From Photorhabdus caribbeanensis (GTDB lineage: Bacteria; Pseudomonadota; Gammaproteobacteria; Enterobacterales; Enterobacteriaceae): DNA of 64,000 nt. The notes beneath the pieces were generated by a model, which was given only the letters and a program-made list of their open reading frames with translations, did no database searches and was not told the origin of the DNA. The stretch is taken from assembly GCF_018448885.1 (NCBI RefSeq), contig NZ_RCWB01000013.1, positions 53,556 through 117,555 on the forward strand. Direction: 5' to 3'. The number at the start of each line of letters is the position of its first letter. The first letter of the stretch is position 1. Position numbers and translations under genes: made by a program. This document shows, in pieces, positions 9,062-19,351 of this stretch.

Positions 9062-9591
9062 ACATAGGTAATTCAGGCACTCTTGGGAGATGGGTTGCAG
9101 CACGACACATGGCTTTGGCTGGCTACATTACCAAAATCATAATGATTGAGACTGGCCTGACATATAAGCAGGTTAGGCGACTGTACCAGGATCTCGAACA
9201 CGATGGCTATAAACTAGAACGTAAGTCTCGTACATTCCGTGGAGGCGCTACGTTAATCCATAGCCATACCTCTAAGATTCAGGCTTCATTGCTCATGCAG
9301 CTCTACTACAACATCGGAGGAAAAAGTGCACTCAGATCCGTAAATATAAAAGCTCTGAATAAGGCCTTCCGAATGTATCACGCTATCAGAAAAGAAGTGC
9401 CGGGAATGAAAGGCGCTCGATGGGCCCCCTTTGACATCACTGATGCTTGGTGCTTGGCATCTGAGCTTCGTAGCGGAGATGCGATGCTTGAGGAATGCGA
9501 CAACTGCAAATGCACGTACTTTACCTCAGTCAACCAACGAACTTGTGTAGATTGCCCTTTTTGCAAGGAACAGGGGAGGAATGGAGGTTAA
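9058..9591 (+). CDS. setC: SetC-like (FlhC-type) subunit of the conjugation master activator
   Basis: FlhC-like partner of the upstream protein; together they would activate transfer promoters such as the one before traF. The 177-residue product has an N-terminal helical region with a probable HTH (ETGLTYKQVRRLYQDLE), and a zinc-binding C-terminus: CDNC near residue 147, then CVDCPFC near 164, the four-Cys arrangement of FlhC. GGAGGTGG lies five bases from the chosen ATG, which overlaps the stop of setD as ATGA; an in-frame GTG two codons earlier is possible. It is the last gene of the element seen here. Confidence 0.9.
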   Translation: MNIGNSGTLGRWVAARHMALAGYITKIIMIETGLTYKQVRRLYQDLEHDGYKLERKSRTFRGGATLIHSHTSKIQASLLMQLYYNIGGKSALRSVNIKALNKAFRMYHAIRKEVPGMKGARWAPFDITDAWCLASELRSGDAMLEECDNCKCTYFTSVNQRTCVDCPFCKEQGRNGG

Positions 9592-10003
9592 AAAAGTGTG
9601 CTCGAGTAGATTTTGATTTTTTAACCAGAGCATGTCTTCTAATCATTTAAACCTGTAATAGATTTGTGTTTTTGAGTTTGATTTCTTCTTTGCGGCCGCT
9701 CTCCGCTCGATCCGGGCGGAGCTTCCTGTAATTCGTACTTAACGAGCCTGACACAAACCTCAGTGGGCGGAAACAACAAGCCGCGTTGTAAACGTTTTGA
9801 TGTTCTAAAATTTACTTCTCCTAATAGAGCAAGAAGAAATACTTAGAGCTTACATTCAAAGTTAGGTAACGATTGCTTGATTTTTAAAGTTCTCCGAGGC
9901 TTATGACTAGTTTTGCTGAAACACTGACCAAATTTGCTCTTTATGACAAAGAAGAGTAAATAACTATTTATCATTTCAAGAATATTTCCACTAGGAAAAC
10001 AAT
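9592..10003. other. Junction region between the conjugative element and the murQ operon
   Basis: About 410 bases without a supported gene. It contains a short GC-rich inverted repeat (CTCCGC/GCGGAG at 9701-9721), not followed by a T-run, and an 18-codon open frame at 9903-9959 that I do not trust. One end of the element should lie here, but its partner is outside the window, so no direct repeat can be assigned. The murQ promoter must be in the right-hand part. Confidence 0.5.
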
Positions 10004-10909
10004 ATGAAAATCAATCTCAACAATATGATTACTGAAAGTCGCAATTCAGCTAGTGCCAACATTGATACTTTACCAACCCTTGAAATGCTAAAACTGATTA
10101 ACGATGAAGATAAAAAAGTCGCACTGGCTGTAGAGCAAACTTTGCCGAAAATCGCTGAAACGGTAGACAAAATTGTCGAAGCGTTTCGTCAGGGAGGTCG
10201 TTTAATTTATATCGGTGCCGGGACATCAGGCCGATTAGGGATTTTAGATGCCAGTGAGTGTCCACCCACTTATGGCGCCAAACCGGAACAAGTGGTTGGA
10301 TTAATTGCCGGCGGGCATCAGGCCATCCTAAGCGCCGTTGAGAATGCAGAAGATAACCAACAACTGGGCGCAAATGATCTTCAAGCGCTAAACTTTAATG
10401 CAAAAGATGTACTGGTTGGCATTGCCGCCAGCGGCCGCACACCTTATGTCTTGGGTGCAATGGCGTATGCGAAATCCATCGGGGCAACCGTTGCCTGCAT
10501 TAGCTGCAACCCGGCAAGTCCGATGACACAAGCAGCCGATATCGCTATTACACCAATAGTTGGGCCAGAAATCGTCACAGGCTCATCACGTATGAAAGCC
10601 GGTACCGCACAAAAGCTAATTCTGAATATGCTGACCACCGGCGCCATGATCCGTACAGGTAAAGTTTATGGCAACCTGATGGTGGATGTAGAAGCGACGA
10701 ATGCCAAACTGGTTGAAAGGCAGAAAAATATCGTTATGGCCGCCACCGAATGTAACCGTGAACAAGCGGAGCAGGCACTGGCTGAATGTGATGGACATTG
10801 TAAAACCGCCATTGTGATGATTCTGGCTGGCGTCAATGCTCAACAAGCAAGGGCTTTACTGGAAAAACATCACGGTTTTATTCGACCGACGATCTCAGCC
10901 GTTCGGTAA
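10004..10909 (+). CDS. murQ: MurQ, N-acetylmuramic acid 6-phosphate etherase
   Basis: MurQ removes the lactyl ether from MurNAc-6-phosphate, giving GlcNAc-6-phosphate and D-lactate in the cytoplasm during cell-wall sugar recycling. The 301-residue length equals the family norm. The SIS sugar-phosphate-binding fold is shown by [27 protein letters not shown] near residues 65-91, with the catalytic Glu in ASECPPT, and a second phosphate-binding part [12 protein letters not shown] near 195. The start has AGGAAAAC before it. It is followed after 26 bases by murP. The divergent repressor gene murR, usual in E. coli, is not next to it. Confidence 0.96.
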   Translation: MKINLNNMITESRNSASANIDTLPTLEMLKLINDEDKKVALAVEQTLPKIAETVDKIVEAFRQGGRLIYIGAGTSGRLGILDASECPPTYGAKPEQVVGLIAGGHQAILSAVENAEDNQQLGANDLQALNFNAKDVLVGIAASGRTPYVLGAMAYAKSIGATVACISCNPASPMTQAADIAITPIVGPEIVTGSSRMKAGTAQKLILNMLTTGAMIRTGKVYGNLMVDVEATNAKLVERQKNIVMAATECNREQAEQALAECDGHCKTAIVMILAGVNAQQARALLEKHHGFIRPTISAVR

Positions 10910-10935
10910 CAACTTCCCTGCTAAGGAGGAGTAAG

Positions 10936-12387
10936 ATGGCTAAAATTAATCAGACAGTCATTGCCCAGATCCTTAAAGCTATCGGCAATGCAAATAATGT
11001 GGCGCAATGTGGTAACTGTATGACCCGTCTGCGACTAACACTGCATGACAGTACGCAAGTGGATAAAACCGCGTTAAAACAGATCCCCAATGTGTTAGGT
11101 ATTGTCGAAAGCGACAATCAGTTTCAGATTGTACTTGGGCCGGGAAAAGCTCAAGCAGCGGCTGAAATAATGAATGAATTACTAAATTCTTCTCCCCCTA
11201 CAGAACAACCGAAACTGAGCGGCACTGATTTAACCAATATTGCTTCTGCTAATAAAAAGCAACTTAAAGAGAAACAGGTAAGTGCGGTACACAAATTCCT
11301 GACCAAATTCGCTACCATTTTTACGCCACTGATCCCCGGTTTCATTGCCGTTGGCTTGCTGCTCGGCTTTGCCACTTTATTTGAACAGATAGCCATTCAG
11401 GGCGTTGAACACCCTAATACCATTTTGGTTGAAATCATCGGCTATATGAAAGTTTTCAGTAAAGGCATATTCAGTTTTCTGAGTATTCTGATCGGTTATA
11501 ACGCGCAAAAGGCATTTGGTGGTTCGGGAATAAACGGCGCCATCATTGCTTCGCTGTTTGTGCTCAGTTATAACCCAGATGCCACCAGCGGTTTTTATTC
11601 CGGTATTTCTACTTTCTTTGGTTATAGCATCGATCCACGCGGCAATATTATCGGCGTTCTTATCGCCGCTATTCTGGGAGCATGGGTAGAACGGCAAGTG
11701 CGTAAGATCATTCCAGATAATCTGGATATGATCCTCACTTCGGCTATTACTCTGCTAATCATGGGAGCCATTGCCTTTATCTTTATCATGCCATTGGGGA
11801 GTTATCTATTTAGCGGCATGTCATGGTTATTCCTTCACCTTAACGGTAATCCTTTTGGCACGGCGATATTGGCCGGGCTATTTTTACTCGCTGTTATGTT
11901 TGGTATTCACCAAGGGTTTGTTCCCGTCTATTTCGCACTCATGGACGCACAAGGCTTTAATTCTCTGTTCCCAATCCTGGCAATGGCAGGCGGCGGACAG
12001 GTTGGCGCAGCGCTGGCGCTGTATGTCAAAGCGAAAAAAGGCTCTCTGCTACGTACGCAGATAAAAGGCGCCATTATTCCTGGCTTGCTCGGCATCGGTG
12101 AACCCTTGATTTACGGAGTCACACTTCCACGGATTAAACCTTTTATCACCGCCTGTTTGGGCGGTGCCGCCGGTGGTTTCTTTATCGGTTTAGTGGCTTA
12201 TTTGGGATTACCTGTTGGGTTGAATACGGTTTTTGGTCCATCGGGATTGGTAGCACTGCCACTGATGACCTCAAACAGCGGTATTTTTGTCGGAATGGCA
12301 GTGTACGCCGCCGGGCTAGTAGTTGCTTATATCAGCGGCTTTGTCATGACTTTGCTATTTGGCAGTAAGAATGTCGATTTGACCTGA
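10936..12387 (+). CDS. murP: MurP, N-acetylmuramic acid PTS permease, IIBC components
   Basis: MurP brings MurNAc across the inner membrane and phosphorylates it to MurNAc-6-phosphate, the substrate of MurQ. Residues 1-90 are the EIIB domain with the phosphorylated Cys in [10 protein letters not shown] (residue 28); residues about 115-480 are the EIIC channel with ten or so hydrophobic segments and the [14 protein letters not shown] motif. There is no EIIA domain, as usual for MurP, which relies on Crr. Strong AAGGAGGAG ribosome site. Forms an operon with murQ. Confidence 0.96.
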   Translation: MAKINQTVIAQILKAIGNANNVAQCGNCMTRLRLTLHDSTQVDKTALKQIPNVLGIVESDNQFQIVLGPGKAQAAAEIMNELLNSSPPTEQPKLSGTDLTNIASANKKQLKEKQVSAVHKFLTKFATIFTPLIPGFIAVGLLLGFATLFEQIAIQGVEHPNTILVEIIGYMKVFSKGIFSFLSILIGYNAQKAFGGSGINGAIIASLFVLSYNPDATSGFYSGISTFFGYSIDPRGNIIGVLIAAILGAWVERQVRKIIPDNLDMILTSAITLLIMGAIAFIFIMPLGSYLFSGMSWLFLHLNGNPFGTAILAGLFLLAVMFGIHQGFVPVYFALMDAQGFNSLFPILAMAGGGQVGAALALYVKAKKGSLLRTQIKGAIIPGLLGIGEPLIYGVTLPRIKPFITACLGGAAGGFFIGLVAYLGLPVGLNTVFGPSGLVALPLMTSNSGIFVGMAVYAAGLVVAYISGFVMTLLFGSKNVDLT

Positions 12388-12388
12388 T

Positions 12389-12418
12389 GATAGTGAATGA
12401 TTCCTTTCATTCACTATC
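12389..12418. terminator. Bidirectional terminator between murP and tauD
   Basis: GATAGTGAATGA and TCATTCACTATC form a perfect 12-base-pair stem with a six-base loop, two bases after the murP stop. Its right edge overlaps the stop codon of the convergent tauD, so the hairpin probably ends both transcripts, although no long T-run follows on either strand. Confidence 0.65.
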
Positions 12419-13286
12419 AACTCACTTTTTCATTGGCGCTATAAAAATAACGCGGTTTGTCACCCAGAATCGTTGCTCGGTGCATAATCCTGCGCTGAGG
12501 CAGATAATCCGCATTAGCATAGTGTTGAGTCACCCGATTATCCCAGATAGCAATGTCATTCTCTTGCCAGCGCCAACGCACCTGAAACTCAGGTTTAGTA
12601 ACATGAGCAAATAGAAAGTTCAAAATCGCTTCACTCTCCTTATCACTAAGGCCAACAATCCGGGTGGTGAAGCCTTCATTAACAAACAGTGCTGAACGGC
12701 CAGAAACGGGATGTGTTCTGACAACCGGATGTAGCAAAGGCGGGTTTTTCTCTTTACCCGCTAGCCAGCGCTGATGTTGATCTTTAGAACTTCGGTGTCG
12801 ATGTTCAGGAAAAGATTTAGTGAAATCATGCTCCGCCTCCAGCCCTATCAGCAATGTTTTGAAAGGCTCTGACAATGCTTCGAACGCAGCGATACCACTG
12901 CACCACAGGGTATCTCCACCAAACGGCGGGACTTTTTTAGCCGCCAGAATCGCGCCCATCGGTGGTGTTTCAATGAAAGTCACATCCGTATGCCAGTTAT
13001 CATTATCAGGCGGATTGTTGTCATGAGTATCCAAAACAATAATCTCTTCACTTTCTGGTGTATGAGGGTAAACCGGATGAATATGTAAATCACCAAATTG
13101 GCCTGCTAAATCACGTTGCTGTATTGGTGTAATAGGTTGATTACGAAAGAATAATACCTGATGCTTTAACAGTGCGTGATACAGTTGTTCAAACTGAATA
13201 TCTGTCATCGGCTTAGTGAGATCGGTCTGTTCCACCAGCGCGCCAATATAAGGTCCCAACGGGATGATGTTTAGACGTTCATTCAT
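12417..13286 (-). CDS. tauD: TauD, taurine dioxygenase
   Basis: Fe(II)/2-oxoglutarate-dependent oxygenase that converts taurine to sulfite and aminoacetaldehyde in the cytoplasm, releasing sulfur for cysteine synthesis. The 289-residue protein carries the iron ligands of the family: His and Asp in WHTDVTF (near residue 98) and a distal His in MHRATILGD (near 267), with the oxoglutarate-binding Arg just after. It is the last gene of tauABCD and overlaps tauC by eight bases. Length matches the family. Confidence 0.96.
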   Translation of the reverse strand: MNERLNIIPLGPYIGALVEQTDLTKPMTDIQFEQLYHALLKHQVLFFRNQPITPIQQRDLAGQFGDLHIHPVYPHTPESEEIIVLDTHDNNPPDNDNWHTDVTFIETPPMGAILAAKKVPPFGGDTLWCSGIAAFEALSEPFKTLLIGLEAEHDFTKSFPEHRHRSSKDQHQRWLAGKEKNPPLLHPVVRTHPVSGRSALFVNEGFTTRIVGLSDKESEAILNFLFAHVTKPEFQVRWRWQENDIAIWDNRVTQHYANADYLPQRRIMHRATILGDKPRYFYSANEKVS

Positions 13287-14127
13287 GACTGTTTACCCCA
13301 TGCCACGGCATTAAGTGACGTTGAATAGCCCGTAATCCCAACTCTAAGCCACATGCAATCAGCGCAATGACAATGATTCCCGCCACCACCATATCAGTTG
13401 CCAGAAACTCACCCGCCGATTGCACCATAAAACCTAACCCTTGTGTGGCGGCAATCAGTTCTGCGGCCACTAAAGTCGACCAGCCAACACCAAGCCCGAT
13501 ACGCAGACCTGTCAATAGCTCCGGCAAAGCATTAGGCAGAATAACGTGTTTCAGCAGTTGCCAGCGACTGGCGCCCAACGCCTGTGCCGCTCTTATTCGC
13601 ACTTGCTCAACATTTTGTACCCCTACCACGGTAGATAACGTCACCGGCGCGAAAATTGCCAGCCAGATCAGTAAAATTTTTGAGGTTTCCCCGATCCCAA
13701 ACCAAATGACAATCAAGGGTAAATAAGCTAACGGCGGGACAGGTCGGTATAACTCAATCAAAGGATCTATCACTGCCCGGATTTTTTCATTCAGCCCCAT
13801 TGCTATTCCTACCGGAATAGCAATGGCTACCGCGGCTAATAAAGCCAGCAACATTCGGCTCAAACTGGCGGCTAAATGTTGCCATAATGTCGCCCCCATA
13901 AACCCTTGTTCACTCGCTGCGGTTATTAATTGATGTACCACCTGACCCGGCGCCGGTAATAATACGGATTCAATCAAGCCCAATGTTGTCACTAGCCACC
14001 AGATAAATAACAAAGTAACAATGGTAATTAATCGCCATAGCATCCCAATAGGAATTGGTTTAAAACGTCTTTTACTATTTTTCAGCAATGCCACCACACC
14101 GGCTTCCTGTTCCTGATGAAGATTCAT
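13279..14127 (-). CDS. tauC: TauC, taurine ABC transporter permease
   Basis: Inner-membrane permease of the taurine importer. The 282-residue product has six or so hydrophobic segments, the first near residues 30-50, and the EAA loop that contacts the ATPase at [23 protein letters not shown] near residue 180. It overlaps tauB by four bases (ATGA) and tauD by eight. It works with TauA (binding protein) and TauB (ATPase). The permease could in principle serve other alkanesulfonates, but tauD in the operon points to taurine. Confidence 0.95.
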   Translation of the reverse strand: MNLHQEQEAGVVALLKNSKRRFKPIPIGMLWRLITIVTLLFIWWLVTTLGLIESVLLPAPGQVVHQLITAASEQGFMGATLWQHLAASLSRMLLALLAAVAIAIPVGIAMGLNEKIRAVIDPLIELYRPVPPLAYLPLIVIWFGIGETSKILLIWLAIFAPVTLSTVVGVQNVEQVRIRAAQALGASRWQLLKHVILPNALPELLTGLRIGLGVGWSTLVAAELIAATQGLGFMVQSAGEFLATDMVVAGIIVIALIACGLELGLRAIQRHLMPWHGVNSHE

Positions 14128-14891
14128 ACCAAAACCCTCCGGTATCTGAACACACGTTCCAGTACATATTCACGACAGATAATAAAATTGGGATCAGATT
14201 TAATGCTACGGCTACATTCTCCATCTGCAAACCGTTGACCAAAATCGAGGGTAATCCGTTCAACAATTCTTCCCGGCGAAGATTCCATTAAATAGAGATC
14301 AGTTGCCATAAATATGGCTTCCTCAATATCGTGAGTAATCAACAGACACTGTTTTTTGCTGTCACGCCAGATAGTCAGCAACAGTTCCTGCATCTGTTCT
14401 CTGGTATAAGCATCAAGCGCTGCAAACGGTTCATCTAGCAGTAACAATTGAGGTTCAACCGCCAATGCACGCGCAATACCCACCCGCTGTCGCTGGCCGC
14501 CAGACAGTTGCCAAATATATTTATCCTCGCAATCCCTCAAACCAACTTGATGAATGATCTGCCGAGCGGTCTCCAATCTCTGTTTTTTAGGCACACCGGT
14601 AAATTTCAGCCCCAAAGCCACGTTATCCAGCACATTTAACCACGGCATCAATCCTTCATGTTGAAACACCACTCCACGCTCCACTCCGGGGCCAATTACT
14701 GGTTTACCATTCAGCCAAATATCACCGGAGAAAGGCGTGAGAAAACCCGCAATCAAATTCAACAAGGTTGTTTTGCCACAGCCGGATGGCCCAAGGATCA
14801 CCACAAATTGCCCGGCGGTAATATCAAAACTGATATCACGAAGAACTTCTTCGTCCTGATATCTGGCTGTTAAGCCACTAATTTGTAGCAT
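14124..14891 (-). CDS. tauB: TauB, taurine ABC transporter ATP-binding protein
   Basis: Cytoplasmic ATPase that powers taurine import. All ABC motifs are present in the 255-residue product: Walker [10 protein letters not shown] (near residue 34), Q-loop, signature [10 protein letters not shown] (near 130), Walker B LLLLDEP (near 150) and the switch His in [10 protein letters not shown]. It overlaps tauA by fourteen bases and tauC by four, so the operon is tightly coupled. Confidence 0.96.
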   Translation of the reverse strand: MLQISGLTARYQDEEVLRDISFDITAGQFVVILGPSGCGKTTLLNLIAGFLTPFSGDIWLNGKPVIGPGVERGVVFQHEGLMPWLNVLDNVALGLKFTGVPKKQRLETARQIIHQVGLRDCEDKYIWQLSGGQRQRVGIARALAVEPQLLLLDEPFAALDAYTREQMQELLLTIWRDSKKQCLLITHDIEEAIFMATDLYLMESSPGRIVERITLDFGQRFADGECSRSIKSDPNFIICREYVLERVFRYRRVLV

Positions 14892-15897
14892 CGTTCCCCC
14901 CTGTTATGGTTGATGAAACGATCTCCTTGATAAATTTATCTGTCACATAATCTTGATAATTATCAGCAACCTGTGAAACTTTACCCTGTTGTTGCAGAAA
15001 TTTAGCCGTATCACGAATTACTTTCGCCATTTCTGACCTTAATAAATGCAACTGCTGATCAGCGTCCAAATAACGATTGGTGAGTATCCATTGACTGATT
15101 TTGTCTTCCAATAAACCACTCAGTCTCGATACCGCAGCAATATTTTTGTTATTTGCCAGCCATTTTTCAGGAGAAGCCAGATAGCGCTGATTTTCATCCA
15201 GTACACTTTTCACGAATATCGTAACCAATTCAGGATGTTGTTCAGCAAAATCATTACGGACAACCCATACGTCCAGCGTTGGCGCTCCCCATTGAGCAAT
15301 TTGTGCTGCATCGGTCAGTACACGGCCCGTTGCAGCTAATTCATTCACGGCAGATAACCAGACAAAAGCTCCATCAATATCACCGCGCTTCCATGCAGCA
15401 ATAATCGCTGGTGGTTGTAGATTAATAATCTTGATCAGCTTTGGATCTATCTGCCAGTGATGTAATGCCGCCAACAGGCTGTAGTGGGCGGTAGAAATGA
15501 AAGGAACGGCAATTCGTTTGCCGATAAGCTGAGAAGGTTCAGTGATTTTTTGATTAACAATCAGTGCTTCCGATTGCCCTAACTGGGAAGCAATCAGAAA
15601 AATTTTTACCGGCAATTTTTGGCTGGCAGCAACCGCTAACGGACTAGAACCCATATTGCCGATCTGCACATCACCAGAAGCTAACGCTCGCAGCACCGCA
15701 GAACCGCTGTCAAATTTCCGCCATTGAACATCAGCACCCGATCGCCGGGCAAAATCGCCGTTATACTGAGCAACTTTTGCCGGCTCTGGTGAAGTTTGAT
15801 AAGCAATCGTGACTTGCTGACTGTTCGCCTGAACAGCGGGAACCAACAGCAAGAACGCCAGAAAAAAAAGATAAACCACAAGAGCGGATCTACCCAC
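14878..15897 (-). CDS. tauA: TauA, periplasmic taurine-binding protein
   Basis: Captures taurine in the periplasm and delivers it to TauBC. The 339-residue product has a signal peptide (hydrophobic stretch from residue 6, ending near VQANSQ) and the substrate-binding pattern of the sulfonate/nitrate family ([15 protein letters not shown] near residue 30, [15 protein letters not shown] near 76). The start is GTG, supported by a near-perfect GGAGG eight bases upstream. First gene of tauABCD. In E. coli the operon is induced by sulfur limitation through Cbl; I did not identify a Cbl site here. Confidence 0.94.
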   Translation of the reverse strand: MGRSALVVYLFFLAFLLLVPAVQANSQQVTIAYQTSPEPAKVAQYNGDFARRSGADVQWRKFDSGSAVLRALASGDVQIGNMGSSPLAVAASQKLPVKIFLIASQLGQSEALIVNQKITEPSQLIGKRIAVPFISTAHYSLLAALHHWQIDPKLIKIINLQPPAIIAAWKRGDIDGAFVWLSAVNELAATGRVLTDAAQIAQWGAPTLDVWVVRNDFAEQHPELVTIFVKSVLDENQRYLASPEKWLANNKNIAAVSRLSGLLEDKISQWILTNRYLDADQQLHLLRSEMAKVIRDTAKFLQQQGKVSQVADNYQDYVTDKFIKEIVSSTITGGNDATN

Positions 15898-16021
15898 TTA
15901 AACACCTCCAATGTCATAATTAAAGACGAGGTACATCAGAGTAAGTGTTGTAGATATTTGCTAAAGTAAAAAAGAATAAAATAATATTTTCTATAACTAA
16001 AAACGCAATTAACTGCCTGAA

Positions 16022-16630
16022 TTACCCAATCCAGATTAATGGCACACAAGTTGCCGTTAATACGCCCATCATGATATTGAAAATAAACCAAGCATTGCGA
16101 CTACAGAGTAACGTCCCTATCAACGAACCAAAACCCGCCCACACCATGCCGCACAAGAAATTAATAAACATCACTGCAATACTGATCACGATGATGGAAT
16201 AGAGATAGTGATCACCGGCAATACTGTAGCTGCCAACCGCACCCAACCCCATCAACCAAGCTTTGGGATTTAAAAACTGCAACAACCAACCTTGATACCA
16301 CCGCACCGGCTTGATAACAGCGCTATCTTTGGTATCCAGACGCCGGTAACTGGCTGTTGCTGTTTTCCATGCTAACCACAGTAAATAGAGGCTGCCTGCA
16401 ATTTTCATCACCGTGTGAATAGCAGGATAGACCAACAGCAACGCCGCTATTCCGAAAGCAGCCAGATATAAAACCGTCTGCATGCCCAGAACAACGCCAA
16501 AGAGCAACCCCAAAGAACGGGTAAAACCGAAGTTAGCGCCTGATGAAGTCAACAACATGTTGTTTGGACCTGGGGTAATGGCAGAAATGAACAAAAAAGT
16601 CGTTAATGAAAAAATCAGGCTTGCTGTCAT
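16022..16630 (-). CDS. LysE/RhtB-family amino-acid exporter
   Basis: A 202-residue inner-membrane protein of the LysE/RhtB superfamily, which exports amino acids or their derivatives. The family signature TPGPNNMLL is at residues 19-27, and about six hydrophobic segments cover the whole length. The conserved QFLNPKAWLMG follows near residue 113. The substrate cannot be told from the sequence; it is distantly like EamB, an O-acetylserine/cysteine exporter, which would fit the neighbouring sulfur genes, but that is a guess. It appears to be a single-gene unit. Confidence 0.85.
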   Translation of the reverse strand: MTASLIFSLTTFLFISAITPGPNNMLLTSSGANFGFTRSLGLLFGVVLGMQTVLYLAAFGIAALLLVYPAIHTVMKIAGSLYLLWLAWKTATASYRRLDTKDSAVIKPVRWYQGWLLQFLNPKAWLMGLGAVGSYSIAGDHYLYSIIVISIAVMFINFLCGMVWAGFGSLIGTLLCSRNAWFIFNIMMGVLTATCVPLIWIG

Positions 16631-16734
16631 GAAGCGTTTCCTTTCATCCTGAATAATGGCGTTTCCCTTTCACAGAAAATATCAGTATGTTATTCACCAT
16701 ACAAGATAACTAATCAATTTAACTCGAAACCATT

Positions 16735-17715
16735 ATGACTGATATCTTTCGTCCTCTAACCGGAGCCAGTAATCCGCATTTGCAGACATTACTCCCGCGT
16801 CTGGTGCGGCGGTATCCTGAACTGCAACCATATTGGCAACGACTTAATTTACCGGATAACGATTTTGTTGATCTGGCGTGGAGTGAAGATCCCGCCACCG
16901 CAGCACATAAACCGCGACTGATCCTGTTTCATGGTCTGGAAGGCAGTTTCCACAGCCCTTATGCCCACGGTTTGCTTTATATCTGCCGGGAAAAAGGCTG
17001 GCTTGGGGTTGTCATGCATTTCCGCGGATGCAGTGGTGAGCCGAACCGCCAAAAGCGTCTCTATCATTCTGGCGAAACAAGCGATGCCCGTTATTTTCTG
17101 AGCTGGTTAAAACAGACCTACGGTGATGCGCCCACCTCAGCCGTGGGTTATTCAGTCGGCGGTAATATGCTAGCCTGCTATCTGGCAGAAGAAAAAACAA
17201 ACGCCCAGATCAATGCTGCCGTCATTGTTTCCGCCCCTTTGATGCTGGAAGCCTGTTCTTCTCGGATAGAAAAAGGATTTTCCCAGGTTTATGAACGCTA
17301 TTTACTTAATAGCCTGAAACGTAATGCCACCCGTAAATTGTTACGCTACCCCGGTTCACTCCCCATCAATCTGTCTCAGGTAAAAAGATTGAAACATATT
17401 CGAGAATTTGATGAAATTGTAACCGCAAAAATTCACGGTTTTAAAAATGCAGCGGACTACTACCGCCAGTGCAGTGCTCTGCCGCGTCTGCCTGATATTA
17501 CTGTGCCACTGCTGATTATTCATGCTAAAGACGATCCTTTTATGGCACCGGAAGTTATCCCTGATCTCAAAATGTTACCCAAAAATATTGAATACCAAAT
17601 GACAGAATATGGTGGACATGTCGGCTTTGTCAGTGGTTCGTTGAAAAAACCACAAATGTGGCTGGAACAACGCATCCCAAGTTGGCTGTCATCTTATCTG
17701 GAGCAACCACAATGA
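16735..17715 (+). CDS. yheT: YheT, alpha/beta-fold hydrolase
   Basis: Cytoplasmic serine hydrolase of the AB-hydrolase 4 family, likely an esterase; its natural substrate is not established. The 326-residue product has the oxyanion segment [16 protein letters not shown] (near residue 64), the nucleophile elbow GYSVGGNM (Ser near residue 143), a catalytic Asp in HAKDDPFM and the His in GGHVGFV near 295. It overlaps yheU by ATGA and belongs to the yheT-yheU-prkB cluster, as in E. coli. Confidence 0.93.
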   Translation: MTDIFRPLTGASNPHLQTLLPRLVRRYPELQPYWQRLNLPDNDFVDLAWSEDPATAAHKPRLILFHGLEGSFHSPYAHGLLYICREKGWLGVVMHFRGCSGEPNRQKRLYHSGETSDARYFLSWLKQTYGDAPTSAVGYSVGGNMLACYLAEEKTNAQINAAVIVSAPLMLEACSSRIEKGFSQVYERYLLNSLKRNATRKLLRYPGSLPINLSQVKRLKHIREFDEIVTAKIHGFKNAADYYRQCSALPRLPDITVPLLIIHAKDDPFMAPEVIPDLKMLPKNIEYQMTEYGGHVGFVSGSLKKPQMWLEQRIPSWLSSYLEQPQ

Positions 17716-17930
17716 TTATTCCGTGGCAACAACTGGAACCAGAAACTCTGCTAAATTTGATAGAGAGTTTTGTCCTGCGGGAAGGCACTGATTATGGAGA
17801 AGATGAAAAATCGCTGGAGCAGAAAGTCGCCGACATTCGCCGTCAGTTGGAACGGGGAGATGTTATGCTAGTGTGGTCTGAACTGCATGAAAGCATCAAT
17901 ATTGTGCCAAAAGAAATGTTCCATTCTTAA
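17712..17930 (+). CDS. yheU: YheU family small conserved protein
   Basis: Small acidic 72-residue cytoplasmic protein of the UPF0270 family, function unknown. [29 protein letters not shown] is the family start, and it ends in a short acidic stretch. The start is the ATG that overlaps the yheT stop; an upstream in-frame ATG would lie inside yheT. It is followed by prkB 18 bases later. Confidence 0.92.
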   Translation: MIIPWQQLEPETLLNLIESFVLREGTDYGEDEKSLEQKVADIRRQLERGDVMLVWSELHESINIVPKEMFHS

Positions 17931-17948
17931 CATTATGGAGTTTACTGA

Positions 17949-18818
17949 ATGTCTGTCAAACACCCGATTATTGCAATTACCGGCTCCAGCGGCGCCGGAA
18001 CCACCACCACCAGTTTAGCTTTCCGTAAGATTTTCCAGCAACTTAACATCAGCGCAGCACAGATTGAGGGAGATAGTTTCCACCGTTACACTCGTCCTGA
18101 AATGGATGCCGCAATCCGTAAAGCCAAAGAGCAAGGCAGGCATATCAGTTATTTTGGGCCGGAAGCCAATGATTTTGGCATGCTGGAAAAAACCATGATT
18201 GATTATGGTGAAACCGGTGAAGGCCGCCGTCGGAAGTACCTTCATACCTATGACGATGCCGTCCCTTACAATCAGCTCCCCGGTACATTTACGCCGTGGG
18301 AATCTTTACCCAAGCAGACCGATGTGCTGTTTTATGAAGGTCTGCACGGTGGCGTTGTCACACCACAACATAACGTTGCCAGTCATGTTGATCTGCTAGT
18401 GGGAGTTGTGCCGATTGTCAACCTTGAATGGATACAGAAACTTATCCGCGATACCGGAGAACGAGGGCACTCGCAGGAAGCTGTGATGGATTCCGTCGTG
18501 CGTTCTATGGATGATTATATCAACTACATTACGCCACAATTCTCGCGAACACATATCAACTTTCAACGTGTCCCTACCGTTGATACATCCAATCCATTTT
18601 CGGCTAAAGCCATTCCATCATTGGATGAAAGTTTCATTGTCATCCGCTTCCGTGATCTGACTCAAATTGATTTCCCATACTTGTTAGCAATGTTACAAGG
18701 CTCATTCGTTTCAAGCCTTAATACCATCGTGGTCCCCGGCGGAAAAATGGGATTAGCAATGGAATTAATTATGACGCCATTGGTACAGCGATTGCTGGAA
18801 GGGGAAAAAATCTGTTAA
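17949..18818 (+). CDS. prkB: PrkB, phosphoribulokinase-like protein
   Basis: Member of the phosphoribulokinase family found in enterobacteria that have no Calvin cycle; its substrate is unknown. The 289-residue length equals that of E. coli PrkB, with the nucleotide loop GSSGAGTTTT at residues 12-21, which has Thr in place of the usual Lys, as in E. coli. Further conserved parts are GDSFHRYTRPEMD near residue 41 and YEGLHGGVV near 131. It ends the yheT-yheU-prkB unit; a terminator follows. Confidence 0.93.
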   Translation: MSVKHPIIAITGSSGAGTTTTSLAFRKIFQQLNISAAQIEGDSFHRYTRPEMDAAIRKAKEQGRHISYFGPEANDFGMLEKTMIDYGETGEGRRRKYLHTYDDAVPYNQLPGTFTPWESLPKQTDVLFYEGLHGGVVTPQHNVASHVDLLVGVVPIVNLEWIQKLIRDTGERGHSQEAVMDSVVRSMDDYINYITPQFSRTHINFQRVPTVDTSNPFSAKAIPSLDESFIVIRFRDLTQIDFPYLLAMLQGSFVSSLNTIVVPGGKMGLAMELIMTPLVQRLLEGEKIC

Positions 18819-18886
18819 TCAGTGCCTGAGGTAAATTTAGAAAATTCGGCAATTAAAATTTACATCTTATATTATTCAGTTAAGAA

Positions 18887-18927
18887 AACAGGTAACTGAA
18901 AATATTAGTTACCTGTTGTTATTTTTT
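18887..18927 (+). terminator. Rho-independent terminator after prkB
   Basis: AACAGGTAACT and AGTTACCTGTT form a perfect 11-base-pair stem with a nine-base loop, followed by a T-rich tail (GTTATTTTTT). It faces the end of yhfA on the other strand and may serve both. Confidence 0.85.
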
Positions 18928-18943
18928 AATCAAAAATAATTTC

Positions 18944-19351
18944 TCAATCTATATCTTTAATTTCAAAACTGTGGGTAATTTCAACTGATTTCCCCAACAT
19001 CAATGAAACAGAGCAATATTTTTCCGCGGAGAGCATGACAGCACGTTCAACCGCTTTATCTGTTAAGTCCTTACCTGTAACAATAAAATGCAGATTAATA
19101 TGAGTAAACAAGCGTGGCGCCTCTTCACGACGGCGGGAAGTTAACTTTACTTCACAATCTCTTATGTCGTACCTACCTTTCTGCAAAATAGAAACTACAT
19201 CAATCGTGCTGCAACCACCGGCTGCCATTAATACCATTTCCATCGGACTCGGCGCTTTATCGCCGGCATTACCATCCATCATGATCTGATGACCGGAAGA
19301 TGACTCCCCCAAAAGAGACAATCCTTCAACCCATTTTACCCGCGCTTGCAT
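18944..19351 (-). CDS. yhfA: YhfA, OsmC-family protein
   Basis: A 135-residue OsmC/Ohr-fold protein, likely a thiol-dependent peroxide-related protein; the function of YhfA is not established. GDKAPSPMEMVLMAAGGCSTIDVVSIL (Cys near residue 47) and SAEKYCSVSLML (Cys near 112) carry the two conserved cysteines of the family. It is divergent from crp, with a shared 320-base control region, as in E. coli. Confidence 0.93.
   Translation of the reverse strand: MQARVKWVEGLSLLGESSSGHQIMMDGNAGDKAPSPMEMVLMAAGGCSTIDVVSILQKGRYDIRDCEVKLTSRRREEAPRLFTHINLHFIVTGKDLTDKAVERAVMLSAEKYCSVSLMLGKSVEITHSFEIKDID

Noticed and set aside
9701..9721. CTCCGC/GCGGAG inverted repeat after setC as a terminator
   Set aside because: Stem is only six base pairs and no T-run follows, so I list it only as part of the junction region.
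9903..9959. 18-codon open frame before murQ (MTSFAETLTKF...)
   Set aside because: Too short, no family and no sign of a leader peptide function, although GAGG lies just before the ATG.
12387..12614. 75-codon frame opposite tauD
   Set aside because: Lies entirely against a well-supported gene in the other strand and has no ribosome site.
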